The translations under genes and the position numbers were made by a program. The notes beneath the pieces were generated by a model. That model searched no databases, was not told the origin of the DNA, and worked only from the letters and a program-made list of their open reading frames with translations. This document shows positions 42,101-52,247 of a stretch of 64,000 nt of DNA, piece by piece. The DNA comes from Pseudomonas svalbardensis (lineage in GTDB: Bacteria > Pseudomonadota > Gammaproteobacteria > Pseudomonadales > Pseudomonadaceae), in assembly GCF_030053115.1 (NCBI RefSeq), contig NZ_CP125619.1, positions 2,171,001 to 2,235,000 on the forward strand, written 5' to 3'. Each line of letters begins with the position of its first letter. Positions within the stretch are counted from its first letter, which is position 1.

Positions 42101-45100
42101 ATGTCGGCAATTATTGAGCAACTTCATGAGCTGCCGTGGGCGGAGGCGTTCAGTCATCGCGCTCTGGATAAGGCTCGCAGATACGCTGTAGAAAGCCGGG
42201 TACAGATCCGCGAAATCGAGGACGCTTTGGTTCTCGCAATCTGCAAGGGTTCCCAAGGGAACATCTACGAACAAGCCATTGAACTCATTGAAGACACGAA
42301 TGGTGATTTTGAGCTGGTTTGCTCTTGTTCGTGTCCAGTGGTGATCAATTGCAAACACTGCGCAACCGTGCTTTACAACCTGCAAGAACTCCCCGTGGAC
42401 TCGTTCAAAAGCACTGCATCGGTTCAACTGAATCGCGACTTGGAGCGCTGGCTCAATGATATTCCTCGCGACGTTCCGGATCGCGATGGGACTGCGCAGA
42501 GCACCGGCACGTGCTGGGTCTACAAACTCAAAGCAACGTCCACTACAGGCAAGTGGTTGCTGGAAATTTACAAGGCTCGTCAGCTCAAGGATGGCCGCTT
42601 GCAGGACATCAAATCTGTGTACTCGCCGTCAGACGCACTGATGCGAGAGCCCGGCTATCTGTCGGAGCTTGATCTGCGAATCGCAAGATTGCTGGTCGCC
42701 GTCCACTCCCATCATTCGTTTTACAGCGGCTATCCCCTGCAAGGCAGCAGTGGTGCCGAAGTTCTTCAATTGGCATTGAAAACCTCACGCCTGTATCTCG
42801 ACTTCGAACAATTGCAGCCGCTGGTAGCTGGAAAGAGCAGGTCTGCGCAGTTTGCCTGGACCGAGCAAGCCAGCGGCAGCTTCCGTCCTCAATGGCGTAG
42901 TGACGAAGCGCCTGAGGAAACGATTCTGGCGCTGGAACCTTTGTACTACCTGGACCGCGAACGGATGGCGGTTGGGCCACTGCTAAGCGAGCTAGATGAA
43001 AAGCTGGCCTGTCATCTGTCATTGGCCCCTGACATTCCCGCACGTCAGGCCATGCAGTTCAGCCATCGGATGAGTACTGCAACTCGAGTCGTGCCTCCAC
43101 CGCATGCATTGACCGAGCGGATCGTCGACGACGTTGAACCCCAAGCCTTCCTGGCGCTTGCAAGCACCAACCGTTACAGGAACTGGAAGTACGAACCCGA
43201 GCATCGCGCGGCATTGGCGTTTACCTACAACGGCCACATGGCGGCGGACAAAAAATCCTCAGAAGTACTGATACTGTCCGGCACCGAAACCCAGCGCATT
43301 CAACGCAAACCCGTGGCTGAAAAAGCCTTGCGCCAAGCCTTGCAAAAACAGGGCTTCAAAAAGGCCACCCGTAAAAGTGATGCGCTACCCGATAGTGCAG
43401 GCGAAATGTTCGATTTGCCGGACGACTCGGCTTGGCTGGTTTTTGTGCAGTCCGGGGTCCCGGCGCTCAGAGAGGCAAATTGGCAGATCCGTATCAACGA
43501 GGGCTTTCATTTCAATTTGCAGCCTATAGATGAATGGTATGCCGATGTCGAGGAATCTCCGGGGCGCGAATGGTTTGATCTGCAGTTGGGTGTCGTGGTC
43601 AATGGCGAGCGACACAGTTTGCTGCCGATTCTGTTGCAACTGTTGCGCAGGCAACCGCAGTTGATGGATCCGGGTAACCTGGCCTTGCGCGACGATGACG
43701 ATCAGGTGCTGATCGATCTCAATAGTGGTCAACTCGGTGCCAAACCTGGCATCAAAGTCGCGCTGTCCCTCGGACGGATCAAGCCGTTAATGGCTACGCT
43801 CAGTGAGTTGTATTTAAACGCGACCAGCGGTGATTCGCTGCGCTTGAGTGGCCCTGATGCGGCGCGCTTGAGTGCGCTTGAAGGCCTGCCATTAGTGTGG
43901 CAGGGCGGCGAGCGTTTACGTAGTTTCGCAAAACGCTTGCGTGAATCGACTCAGCAAAACGTTGCTGCTCCTCAAGGCCTCAACGCCGCACTGCGGCCTT
44001 ATCAGCTTGAAGGCCTGAACTGGATGCAAACCCTTCGTGAGCTGGAGGTCGGCGGTATCCTCGGCGACGACATGGGCTTGGGCAAGACGCTACAAACCCT
44101 GGCTCATCTGCTGTTGGAAAAGCAGTCGGGTCGACTCGATCTTCCGGCACTCGCTGTGATGCCGACCAGCCTCATTCCCAACTGGCTCGACGAAGCGGCA
44201 CGCTTCACCCCGCAGCTGAAAGTCTTGGCGCTGCATGGCGCCACTCGGAAAAAGGACTTCAGCAACCTTGCCGAATACGATTTGGTGCTGACCACCTATG
44301 CGTTGTTGCCGCGTGATCTTGAGGTTTTGCAGCCTCAGGTCTGGAGCGTGCTGATTCTCGATGAAGCGCAGAACATCAAAAATCCGCTCAGCAAAGCCGC
44401 TCAGGCTGCCCGTGATCTGGAGGCCCGGCAGCGTTTGTGCCTGTCCGGCACGCCGTTGGAAAATCACCTCGGCGAGCTATGGTCACTGTTTCACTTCCTG
44501 TTGCCCGGCTGGCTTGGCGACAGTAAAACCTTCAATCGCGACTACCGCACGCCGATCGAGAAACACGGCAATAGCGAACGGATGCAGCACCTGACAGCCC
44601 GGATAAAGCCCTTTCTGCTACGCCGCAAGAAAGAACAGGTCGCCACCGAGTTGCCGCCAAAAACCGAGATCGTGCATTGGGTCGAACTCAGCGATGGGCA
44701 ACGCGATGTCTATGAAACCGTGCGTGTGGCGATGGACAAGAAGGTGCGTGACGAAATTGCCCGAAGCGGTGTTGCGCGTAGCCAGATCATCATTCTCGAC
44801 GCCTTGCTCAAGCTGCGTCAGGTGTGCTGCGATCTACGGCTGATCAAAATGCCCCTGACGGCGAAAGCACTTCGTGCGGGCAGCGGCAAGTTGATCGGCC
44901 TGATGGAGATGCTCGAGGAGTTGCTCAGCGAAGGCCGCAAGATTTTGTTGTTCTCGCAGTTCACGTCGATGCTTGCATTGATTGAGGAAGAATTGCAGCG
45001 GCGAGGGATCGGTTATTCATTGTTGACGGGTGAAACGACGGATCGGCGCACACCGGTCAAAGACTTTCAGGGCGGCAAAGTGCCGTTGTTTCTGATCAGT

Positions 45101-45406
45101 CTCAAGGCAGGCGGGACAGGACTGAACCTGACAGCGGCGGACACGGTGATCCACTTCGATCCCTGGTGGAATCCTGCCGTTGAAAACCAGGCGACGGACC
45201 GTGCTTATCGTATCGGTCAGGATAAGCCGGTGTTCGTCTACAAGATGATTGCGCGTGGCACGGTGGAAGAAAAAATACAGGCGCTGCAGCAGGAGAAGGC
45301 GGCGCTGGCCGGGGCGGTGCTTGAAGGTGGGACGACGGGTGGATGGAAGCTTGAGCAGAGTGATATTGAGGCGTTGTTTGCGCCATTGCCTGATCCCAAG
45401 TTCTGA
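42101..45406 (+). CDS. SNF2-family helicase with SWIM zinc finger (long paralogue)
   Basis: 1101 residues. SWIM finger C76-x-C78-x5-C84-x-H86 near the N-terminus, a long middle region (about 90-620) and a SNF2 ATPase: LRPYQLEGLNWMQ, Walker A DDMGLGKTLQ, box II LILDEAQNIKN, SGTPLENHLGELWSL, then helicase C-domain ILLFSQFTSMLALIEEEL, GGTGLNLTAADTVIHFDPWWNP and DRAYRIGQ. Such bacterial Snf2/RapA-like proteins move on DNA or displace polymerases; partner unknown. Convergent with a shorter paralogue at 45520-48210, sharing near-identical motor motifs and finger. GC content is slightly below neighbours; SD is weak. Confidence 0.9.
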   Translation: MSAIIEQLHELPWAEAFSHRALDKARRYAVESRVQIREIEDALVLAICKGSQGNIYEQAIELIEDTNGDFELVCSCSCPVVINCKHCATVLYNLQELPVDSFKSTASVQLNRDLERWLNDIPRDVPDRDGTAQSTGTCWVYKLKATSTTGKWLLEIYKARQLKDGRLQDIKSVYSPSDALMREPGYLSELDLRIARLLVAVHSHHSFYSGYPLQGSSGAEVLQLALKTSRLYLDFEQLQPLVAGKSRSAQFAWTEQASGSFRPQWRSDEAPEETILALEPLYYLDRERMAVGPLLSELDEKLACHLSLAPDIPARQAMQFSHRMSTATRVVPPPHALTERIVDDVEPQAFLALASTNRYRNWKYEPEHRAALAFTYNGHMAADKKSSEVLILSGTETQRIQRKPVAEKALRQALQKQGFKKATRKSDALPDSAGEMFDLPDDSAWLVFVQSGVPALREANWQIRINEGFHFNLQPIDEWYADVEESPGREWFDLQLGVVVNGERHSLLPILLQLLRRQPQLMDPGNLALRDDDDQVLIDLNSGQLGAKPGIKVALSLGRIKPLMATLSELYLNATSGDSLRLSGPDAARLSALEGLPLVWQGGERLRSFAKRLRESTQQNVAAPQGLNAALRPYQLEGLNWMQTLRELEVGGILGDDMGLGKTLQTLAHLLLEKQSGRLDLPALAVMPTSLIPNWLDEAARFTPQLKVLALHGATRKKDFSNLAEYDLVLTTYALLPRDLEVLQPQVWSVLILDEAQNIKNPLSKAAQAARDLEARQRLCLSGTPLENHLGELWSLFHFLLPGWLGDSKTFNRDYRTPIEKHGNSERMQHLTARIKPFLLRRKKEQVATELPPKTEIVHWVELSDGQRDVYETVRVAMDKKVRDEIARSGVARSQIIILDALLKLRQVCCDLRLIKMPLTAKALRAGSGKLIGLMEMLEELLSEGRKILLFSQFTSMLALIEEELQRRGIGYSLLTGETTDRRTPVKDFQGGKVPLFLISLKAGGTGLNLTAADTVIHFDPWWNPAVENQATDRAYRIGQDKPVFVYKMIARGTVEEKIQALQQEKAALAGAVLEGGTTGGWKLEQSDIEALFAPLPDPKF

Positions 45407-45440
45407 TACCCGGTCTTTTCAGGAAAACCGAGGCGACCCC

Positions 45441-45503
45441 ATCGCGGGCAAGCCACGCTCCCACAGGTTCAGTGACTTCCCGTGGGGGCTTGCCTGCGAT
45501 AGC
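45441..45503. repeat. REPIN-type inverted repeat
   Basis: ATCGCGGGCAAGCC-CGCTCCCAC on the left and GTGGG-GGCTTGCCTGCGAT on the right, about 17 bases apart. This is a second Pseudomonas REP subtype (GCGGGCAAGCC) in inverted pair, placed between the two convergent helicase genes. One arm carries a few mismatches. Confidence 0.82.
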
Positions 45504-45519
45504 GATCTTACAGTCGCCG

Positions 45520-48210
45520 CTATTTTTCGAGTTTATCCGGCAACGGCGCAAACAACGCTTCAATATCATCACTCTGCAACTTCCAGTCCCCGGTTTTGCG
45601 CCCATCCAGCACGCCAGCCGCCAGGTCGGATTTTTCCTTCTGCAGATGCTGAATCTTCTCTTCCACCGTGCCCCTGGCAATCATCTTGTAGACAAACACC
45701 GGTTTCTCCTGACCAATGCGATACGCCCGGTCAGTGGCCTGATTCTCCGTCGCCGGATTCCACCACGGATCATAGTGAATCACCGTGTCGGCTTCGGTCA
45801 GGTTCAGGCCGACGCCACCCGCCTTCAGGCTGATCAGAAAGATCTGACGCTTGCCGCTCTGGAAGTCTTTGACCGGTGTGCGCCGGTCGCGGGTCTGCCC
45901 GGTCAGCAGCGCATAATCGACTCCGCGTTTTTTCAGCTCGTCTTCAATCAACGACAGCATTGAAGTGAACTGCGAGAACAGCAGAATCCGCCGACCCTCA
46001 TCGAACAACTCCTCAAGCATTTCCATCAGGCTGTCGAGCTTGCCCGACGTGCTGCCGCGAGTGGGCAGGGTGGCATCGTTGACCAGGCGCAAATCGCAGC
46101 ACACCTGACGCAGTTTCAGCAACGCCTCAAGAATGATGATCTGGCTGCGCGCCACGCCCTTGCGGGTGATCTCGTCGCGGACTTTCTTGTCCATGGCCAG
46201 GCGCATGGTTTCGTACACGTCGCGCTGGGCTTCGTTGAGCTCGACCCAATGGATGATTTCGGTTTTCGGCGGCAACTCGGTCGCCACTTGTTCCTTGGTT
46301 CGACGCAGCAGGAACGGTTTTATCCGACCGTTGAGGTGCTGAAGTCGTACTTCGCTGGCGCGCTTTTCGATCGGCACGCGGTAATCGCGGTTGAAGCTTT
46401 TCACGTCGCCGAGCCAGCCAGGCAGGAGGAAGTGAAACAGCGACCACAGTTCACCGAGGTGGTTTTCCAGCGGCGTGCCGCTCAGGCACAGACGCTGACG
46501 GGCATTCAATTCGCGGGCAGCGTGGGCGGCCTTGCTGTTGGGGTTCTTGATGTATTGCGCCTCGTCCAGAACCAGTATGTGTAATGGCTGCGCGGCCAGG
46601 CGTTCGACATCCTTGGGCAGCAGCGCATAGGTGGTCAGGATCAGGTCGTAATCGGCCAGCGTGTCGAAATGCTTTTTGCGACTGGCGCCGTACAGCGCCA
46701 GCACTTTGAGTTGCGGCGTGAAGTGCGCTGTTTCATCCAGCCAGTTGGGGATCAGGCTGGTGGGCATCACCACCATGCACGGCCGATCGAGGCGCCCGGC
46801 GTTCTTCTCACTGAGAATGTGCGCAAGGGTCTGTAGGGTTTTGCCCAGGCCCATGTCGTCCGCGAGAATCCCGCCGACTTCCAGTTGTCGCAACGACTGC
46901 ATCCAGCTCAAGCCTTCCACCTGATAGGGGCGCAAGGTCGCGTTCAAGCCTTCCGGTGCGGTCGCGGTGAAGTCCTTGATGTCCCGCAGCCGCTGGGCAA
47001 AGGTGCGAATTTGCTCGCCGCCCTCCCAAAGCAACGGCAAGTCTTCCAGCGGATTCAGTCGCGTGGCATCGGCTTTGCTCAGGCGCAGCGTGGTTTCGCC
47101 GGGCCCTTGCAGGTAGAACTCGCCGAGGGTCGCCAGCACCGGTTTCAATCGGCCGAAGGGCAGGGCGACTTGCAGCGGGCCGTACTCGGAGTTCGGGCGG
47201 TTGGGAATGTTCACCAGGATCAACTCGTCGTCGCGACGTCGGGCCAGTCGCTCCGGGTTGAGGATCTCGGTGTGGGAGCGCATCAGGTTCAACAGGATCG
47301 GCAGCAGACTCAGCCGCTCGCCGTTGACGATGATCCCCAGTTCCAGGTCGAACCAGTCACGCTCCGGCGCTTGTTCGACGGTGGCGTACCAATCGTCCAC
47401 GGCAGTCAGGTCGAAACCGAAGTCTTCGTCGATCTGCAACTCCCAGCCCTGAATGCGCAGCTTCGGCAGTTCATTGAGGGTGAAGGTCAGCCAGGCGCTG
47501 TCGTTGACCATCTCGAAAAGTTCGCCCGCACTTTCCGGCAAGGCCTTGCTTTGCCGGGTGGCGATCTTGAAGCCGAGGATTCGCAGCTGTTCCCTGTAGG
47601 TCTGTTCGACTTCCGGGTGACGTTTTATCCGTAATGTTTGCGTCTCCTGACGAATCAGGATGTCAGCGTTCTTCTGCCCGGAAACGTATTCATCCAGATA
47701 GCTGAAAGACAATGCCGCACGATGCTGAATGTAACGCTGCATCTTGCCGTTGCGCGGTTCGAAGGCGCTGAACTCGATGCTTGCCAGCCACAGGCGCGGT
47801 ACCGGTTGCACGTTATCCACCAGCACTTGCGGCGGCGCCTTCGGGCTGCGGTTTTCCAGTACGGCTTGAAGTTTCTCGAGTAGCTCGGCGTCTTGCGCCG
47901 CAGCGGGATAAGCCAGGGTTTCCTGAACTTTCAGCAGCACCGCCGCGCAGTGCTTGCAGTTGCTGTGCACCGGGCAGGTGCAGGTGGCATCGATCATCAG
48001 CAACGTGGCTTTGGCTGACTCGCGCAGGCGAATGGTCTGACGGTAAACGTTACCGCCAGACCCCTCGCAGGCGGCAATGATCGTGGCGTCGCCGGCCTCG
48101 ACGATCCTGACGCGGTTCTCCAATGCGTAGCGGCGGCCACGCTCCAGGCTCTGTTCCTTGAATCGGCTGACCCAGGAAGGTGCCAGGGGTTTGCTCAGGG
48201 TCGCTGACAT
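45520..48210 (-). CDS. SNF2-family helicase with SWIM zinc finger (short paralogue)
   Basis: 896 residues. SWIM finger C77-x-C79-x5-C85-x-H87; ATPase with LRPYQVEGLSWMQ, DDMGLGKTLQ, LVLDEAQYIKNPNSKAAHAA and SGTPLENHLGELWSL; C-domain ILLFSQFTSMLSLIEDEL, GGVGLNLTEADTVIHYDPWWNP and DRAYRIGQEKPVFVYKMI. The main difference from the convergent paralogue is about 200 fewer residues between finger and motor. Begins 11 bases after csiV, so it belongs to an mfd-csiV-helicase minus-strand unit, which hints at a transcription-linked DNA role. I believe this copy is the conserved one and 42101-45406 the extra, but cannot prove it. Confidence 0.9.
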   Translation of the reverse strand: MSATLSKPLAPSWVSRFKEQSLERGRRYALENRVRIVEAGDATIIAACEGSGGNVYRQTIRLRESAKATLLMIDATCTCPVHSNCKHCAAVLLKVQETLAYPAAAQDAELLEKLQAVLENRSPKAPPQVLVDNVQPVPRLWLASIEFSAFEPRNGKMQRYIQHRAALSFSYLDEYVSGQKNADILIRQETQTLRIKRHPEVEQTYREQLRILGFKIATRQSKALPESAGELFEMVNDSAWLTFTLNELPKLRIQGWELQIDEDFGFDLTAVDDWYATVEQAPERDWFDLELGIIVNGERLSLLPILLNLMRSHTEILNPERLARRRDDELILVNIPNRPNSEYGPLQVALPFGRLKPVLATLGEFYLQGPGETTLRLSKADATRLNPLEDLPLLWEGGEQIRTFAQRLRDIKDFTATAPEGLNATLRPYQVEGLSWMQSLRQLEVGGILADDMGLGKTLQTLAHILSEKNAGRLDRPCMVVMPTSLIPNWLDETAHFTPQLKVLALYGASRKKHFDTLADYDLILTTYALLPKDVERLAAQPLHILVLDEAQYIKNPNSKAAHAARELNARQRLCLSGTPLENHLGELWSLFHFLLPGWLGDVKSFNRDYRVPIEKRASEVRLQHLNGRIKPFLLRRTKEQVATELPPKTEIIHWVELNEAQRDVYETMRLAMDKKVRDEITRKGVARSQIIILEALLKLRQVCCDLRLVNDATLPTRGSTSGKLDSLMEMLEELFDEGRRILLFSQFTSMLSLIEDELKKRGVDYALLTGQTRDRRTPVKDFQSGKRQIFLISLKAGGVGLNLTEADTVIHYDPWWNPATENQATDRAYRIGQEKPVFVYKMIARGTVEEKIQHLQKEKSDLAAGVLDGRKTGDWKLQSDDIEALFAPLPDKLEK

Positions 48211-48220
48211 AAGGACTCAA

Positions 48221-48787
48221 TCAGTCCGGAATTTCATCGGGGACTGGCCGAGGCGCAGGGGCAGTCAGCGAGGTGATCTTGATCAGCAGGCCGAGATGGC
48301 CGTTGTCGAGGAAGTTCAGCTGGCCGTTCTTGGTGTGGCTTTCCTGTTTCATGCGTTCGCTGGCGGTGACCATGCCGTTGGCGTCGATCTGGTTGACCCA
48401 GAAGTCGGCGTCGACGTCGGTGAAACGTCCCAGTTTCATGCTCAGCGTGCCCTCGATCGGGAACTGGCCGAACTGTTCTTTGCCCTCGCTGATCGCGACT
48501 TTGCTGGCTTCTTCGCCGAGAGTCTGTTGCCAGGCCTTGTGCAGCAACACCGTGTATTCATTGCTGGCGGTGAGTTTTTCCACTTCGGCATTGAGGCTCG
48601 GTGTGCGCAGGCTGTCGGGGTTGATGGATTGAGCTCCGGCAGCCCAGTCTTCCGGTGCGGCGCGGCTGACGATTGCGGGCACGGCGTTTTGGCGGACCAG
48701 AATCATTTCTATCTGGTACAGGTCATCGGCAAACGTCGTCGGCGCAACCAGGGTCATCAACAGGATCAGTGAGCGAAACAGGCGCAT
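48221..48787 (-). CDS. CsiV family protein
   Basis: 188 residues from ATG 48787 (AAGGA 7 bases upstream; earlier starts extend into mfd). Signal peptide MRLFRSLILLMTLVAPTTFA, so periplasmic. Mature part starts DDLYQIEMILVRQ, a strand pattern found at the start of CsiV proteins, then Ser/Asn-rich loop and KLGRFTDVDADFWVNQID, ending in a Pro-rich tail. CsiV of Shewanella/Vibrio binds peptidoglycan and activates the SirA-like synthase regulator CsiA, to my recollection; role in Pseudomonas unclear. Sits 10 bases after mfd. Confidence 0.78.
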   Translation of the reverse strand: MRLFRSLILLMTLVAPTTFADDLYQIEMILVRQNAVPAIVSRAAPEDWAAGAQSINPDSLRTPSLNAEVEKLTASNEYTVLLHKAWQQTLGEEASKVAISEGKEQFGQFPIEGTLSMKLGRFTDVDADFWVNQIDANGMVTASERMKQESHTKNGQLNFLDNGHLGLLIKITSLTAPAPRPVPDEIPD

Positions 48788-48797
48788 GCGGCGTCCT

Positions 48798-51700
48798 TCA
48801 AGCAGTTTTCGGAATGAGGTGCTCAAACAGCGCCTCTACAGTATTAAAGCGCTCTTCCGGGCGCTCCATCGGCACCTGGAATTTAAACATCGTGGCGCCT
48901 TCGAATTTGTAGCGTTTGGGCTGGCTCTGGATCAGCTTGATCAGCGTCAGCGGGTCGACCGGGGTTTGCGTCGCGAACTCGATTCGGCCACCTTGCGGGC
49001 CGCCGTCGACTTTCTTGATGCCCAGTAGCTCGGCCTGCAATTTCAGCGCGGTAATGCGCATCAGGTTCTTGGTCGGTTCCGGCAACAGGCCGAAACGATC
49101 GATCATCTCCACCTGCAAGTCCTTGAGGCCTTCCTCGTCGGTGGCCGAGGCGATGCGTTTGTAGAGAATCAGTCGGGCGTGTACGTCCGGCAGATAGTCC
49201 TCGGGAATCAACGCCGGTACCCGCAGATTGACTTCCGGACCACCGCCGAGCGGTTGATCGAGGTTCGGTTGTTCGCCCTTGCGGATCGACTTCACTGCGC
49301 GCTCGAGCATTTCCATGTACAGCGTGAAACCGACCGCCTGGATCTGCCCGCTCTGACCATCGCCGAGCAATTCGCCGGCGCCACGGATTTCCAGGTCGTT
49401 GGTGGCGAGTACGAAGCCCGCGCCAAGGTCCTGTGTATTGGCGATCGCTTCCAGACGTTTTTCCGCATCGGGAGTGATCTGCTGACGCGGCGGCGTCAGC
49501 AAATAAGCGTAAGCCTGGTGGTGACTGCGACCGACCCGGCCGCGCAACTGGTGCAGCTGCGCCAGGCCGAACTTGTCGGCACGCTCGATGATGATGGTGT
49601 TGGCGCTCGGCACGTCGATGCCGGTCTCGATGATGGTCGAGGCGATCAGCACGTTGAAGCGCTTGTGGTAGAAGTCGCTCATCACCTGTTCGAGATCGCG
49701 TTCGCGCATCTGCCCGTGGCCAATGCCGATCCGCGCCTCCGGCACCAGTTCGGCGAGGTCGGCGGCACATTTCTCGATGGTCTTCACGTCGTTGTGCAGG
49801 TAATAGACCTGACCGCCACGCAACAGCTCACGGAGCAAGGCCTCTTTGACCGTGCTCTTGTTCTGCTCCATGACGAACGTCCGTACCGACAGTCGACGGG
49901 CCGGCGGCGTGGCGATGATCGACAGGTCACGCATGCCCGAGACCGCCATGTTCAGCGTGCGCGGAATCGGCGTGGCGGTCAGGGTAAGGATGTCGACTTC
50001 ACTGCGCAGGGCCTTGAGCTGTTCCTTCTGACGGACACCGAAACGGTGCTCTTCGTCGATGATCACCAGCCCCAGGTTTTTGATTTTTACGTCGTCTTGC
50101 AGCAGCTTGTGAGTGCCGATGACGATGTCGATCTTGCCTTCGGCCAGATCCGCGACTGCAGCATTTATTTCTTTGGTCGACTTGAATCGGCTCATCACTT
50201 CCACGCTCACCGGCCAATCGGCGAAGCGGTCGCGGAAGCTGTTGTAATGCTGCTGGGCGAGCAGGGTGGTCGGCACCAGAATCGCCACTTGACGACCGCC
50301 GTGTACCGCGATGAACGCTGCGCGCATCGCCACTTCGGTCTTGCCGAAACCGACGTCGCCGCAGACCAGACGGTCCATCGGTTTCGGCGCGAGCATGTCG
50401 CTGCGCACGGCTTCGATGGTGGTTTGCTGGTCCGGAGTTTCTTCGAACGGGAAGCCGGCGCTGAAGGTCGCGTAATCGGCTTTCGGGTCGGCGAACGCAT
50501 AACCTTCGCGAGCGGCGCGGCGGGCATAGATGTCGAGCAACTCGGCGGCCACGTCGCGCACCTGTTCGGCGGCTTTGCGTTTGGCTTTCTGCCAGGTCTC
50601 GGAACCTAGGCGGTGCAGCGGGGCCAGGGCATCGTCGCTGCCGGTGTATCGGGCGATCAGATGCAGGTTGGCCACCGGCACATAAAGCTTGGCGTTTTCG
50701 GCGTATTCGAGGGTCAGGAATTCGGCGGCCTGACTATCGATTTCCAGAATCGTCAGCCCGAGATAGCGACCGACACCGTGATCGATGTGCACCACCGGCG
50801 CACCTTCGCGCAGCTCGGTGAGGTTTTTGATCACGGCATCGTTGTTGGCGTCGGCGCGTTTCTCGCGGCGGCGGCGCTGCATCACGCGCTGACCGAACAA
50901 CGGGCTTTCGGCGACCAGGGCCAAGGCTGGATCGTCGAGTACCAATCCTTCGTCGAGTGGCGCGATGGTGATCGCCAGGCGCTCCTTGCTCGCGACAAAG
51001 TCCGGCCAGCTGTCGACGGTTTTCGGTCGCAGCTTCAGGCGTTCCAGCAACTCCAATAGCACTTCACGACGGCCCGCCGACTCGGCGGTAAACAGCACGC
51101 GACCGGGGAACTCATCAAGGAAGCCTGCCAGCGCCGCCAACGGTTGAGTCGCCTTGGCTTCGATGGCCAGGTTCGGCAGCTCCCGAGCGGGGAAGCGCTC
51201 GCGACCGACGCCGGTTTCCACGTCCTGTTGACTGGCGACCACGCGCGGCCAGTTCTTCAGGCGAGCGAAGCAATCCTCCACCGGCAGGAACAACTCGGCT
51301 GGCGGCAATAAAGGGCGGGCCGGATCGACGCGGCGCTCTTCATAACGATTGCGCACGTCGTTCCAGAAGTTTTCCGCCGCCTGCTCGATGCCGGGCAGGG
51401 AAAACACTTGCGTGTCCTGCGGCAAGTAATCGAACAATGTGGAGGTTTCATCGAAGAACAGCGGCAGGTAGTACTCGATACCGGCCGGTGTAATCCCGCT
51501 GCTCAAATCCTGAAAGATCGGGCAGCGACGGAAGTCGACATCGAAACGCTCGCGGAAGCGCGCCTTGAAGCGGGTGACCGCATCCTTTTGCAGCGGGAAC
51601 TCTCTCGCTGGCAGGAGGCGAACCGTTTCAACCTTGTCGATGGAGCGCTGATTTTCCGGATCGAAGGTACGAAGGGTCTCGATTTCGTCGTCGAACAGGT

Positions 51701-52247
51701 CAATTCGGAAAGGCAGTTTGCTGCCCATCGGGAACAGGTCGATCAACGAGCCACGCACGGTGAATTCGCCATGCTCATAGACAGTGTCGACGTAGCGATA
51801 GCCGCTGGCCTCAAGCCGGGTGCGCATTTGCTCGACATCGAGCTTCTGGCCGATGTCCAGCACCAGGCTGCTGCCGAGCAGGAATTTGGTCGGTGCCAGG
51901 CGATGCAGAGCCGTCGTGATAGGCACGACCAAAACGCCATGACTCAGCTCCGGCAATCGATACAACGCGGAGATTCGCTGGGAAATAATGTCCTGATGCG
52001 GCGAAAACAGATCGTAGGGCAGCGTTTCCCAGTCCGGGAAATGCAGCACTGGCAAATCCGGGGCGAAGAAACTCAGCTCCTGTTCCAGCCGTTCGGCACT
52101 TTGGCTGTCGGCAGTCAGTAGCAGGGTGAAGCGCTTGGCAGCGCTGGCGGCCTCGGCAATGGCCAGGCTCAGGGCGGCACCGGGCAGGTTGCCCCAGTGC
52201 TGTTTACCTGCCGCGGCAGGGAGAAGCGGTAGACGCAGAACGGGCAC
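48798..52247 (-). CDS. mfd: transcription-repair coupling factor Mfd
   Basis: 1149 residues, GTG start at 52247 with only a weak SD. Removes RNA polymerase stalled at lesions and recruits UvrA. N-terminal UvrB-like module (FFAPDLPVLHFPDWETLPYD), RNA-polymerase interaction domain (PVVHIDHGVGRYLGL), RecG-like translocase with Walker A GDVGFGKTEVAMRA near residue 625, DEEHRFG, the TRG region and RGRVGRS, then the C-terminal UvrA-masking domain. All motifs are intact. First gene of the mfd-csiV-helicase unit. Confidence 0.97.
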   Translation of the reverse strand: MPVLRLPLLPAAAGKQHWGNLPGAALSLAIAEAASAAKRFTLLLTADSQSAERLEQELSFFAPDLPVLHFPDWETLPYDLFSPHQDIISQRISALYRLPELSHGVLVVPITTALHRLAPTKFLLGSSLVLDIGQKLDVEQMRTRLEASGYRYVDTVYEHGEFTVRGSLIDLFPMGSKLPFRIDLFDDEIETLRTFDPENQRSIDKVETVRLLPAREFPLQKDAVTRFKARFRERFDVDFRRCPIFQDLSSGITPAGIEYYLPLFFDETSTLFDYLPQDTQVFSLPGIEQAAENFWNDVRNRYEERRVDPARPLLPPAELFLPVEDCFARLKNWPRVVASQQDVETGVGRERFPARELPNLAIEAKATQPLAALAGFLDEFPGRVLFTAESAGRREVLLELLERLKLRPKTVDSWPDFVASKERLAITIAPLDEGLVLDDPALALVAESPLFGQRVMQRRRREKRADANNDAVIKNLTELREGAPVVHIDHGVGRYLGLTILEIDSQAAEFLTLEYAENAKLYVPVANLHLIARYTGSDDALAPLHRLGSETWQKAKRKAAEQVRDVAAELLDIYARRAAREGYAFADPKADYATFSAGFPFEETPDQQTTIEAVRSDMLAPKPMDRLVCGDVGFGKTEVAMRAAFIAVHGGRQVAILVPTTLLAQQHYNSFRDRFADWPVSVEVMSRFKSTKEINAAVADLAEGKIDIVIGTHKLLQDDVKIKNLGLVIIDEEHRFGVRQKEQLKALRSEVDILTLTATPIPRTLNMAVSGMRDLSIIATPPARRLSVRTFVMEQNKSTVKEALLRELLRGGQVYYLHNDVKTIEKCAADLAELVPEARIGIGHGQMRERDLEQVMSDFYHKRFNVLIASTIIETGIDVPSANTIIIERADKFGLAQLHQLRGRVGRSHHQAYAYLLTPPRQQITPDAEKRLEAIANTQDLGAGFVLATNDLEIRGAGELLGDGQSGQIQAVGFTLYMEMLERAVKSIRKGEQPNLDQPLGGGPEVNLRVPALIPEDYLPDVHARLILYKRIASATDEEGLKDLQVEMIDRFGLLPEPTKNLMRITALKLQAELLGIKKVDGGPQGGRIEFATQTPVDPLTLIKLIQSQPKRYKFEGATMFKFQVPMERPEERFNTVEALFEHLIPKTA

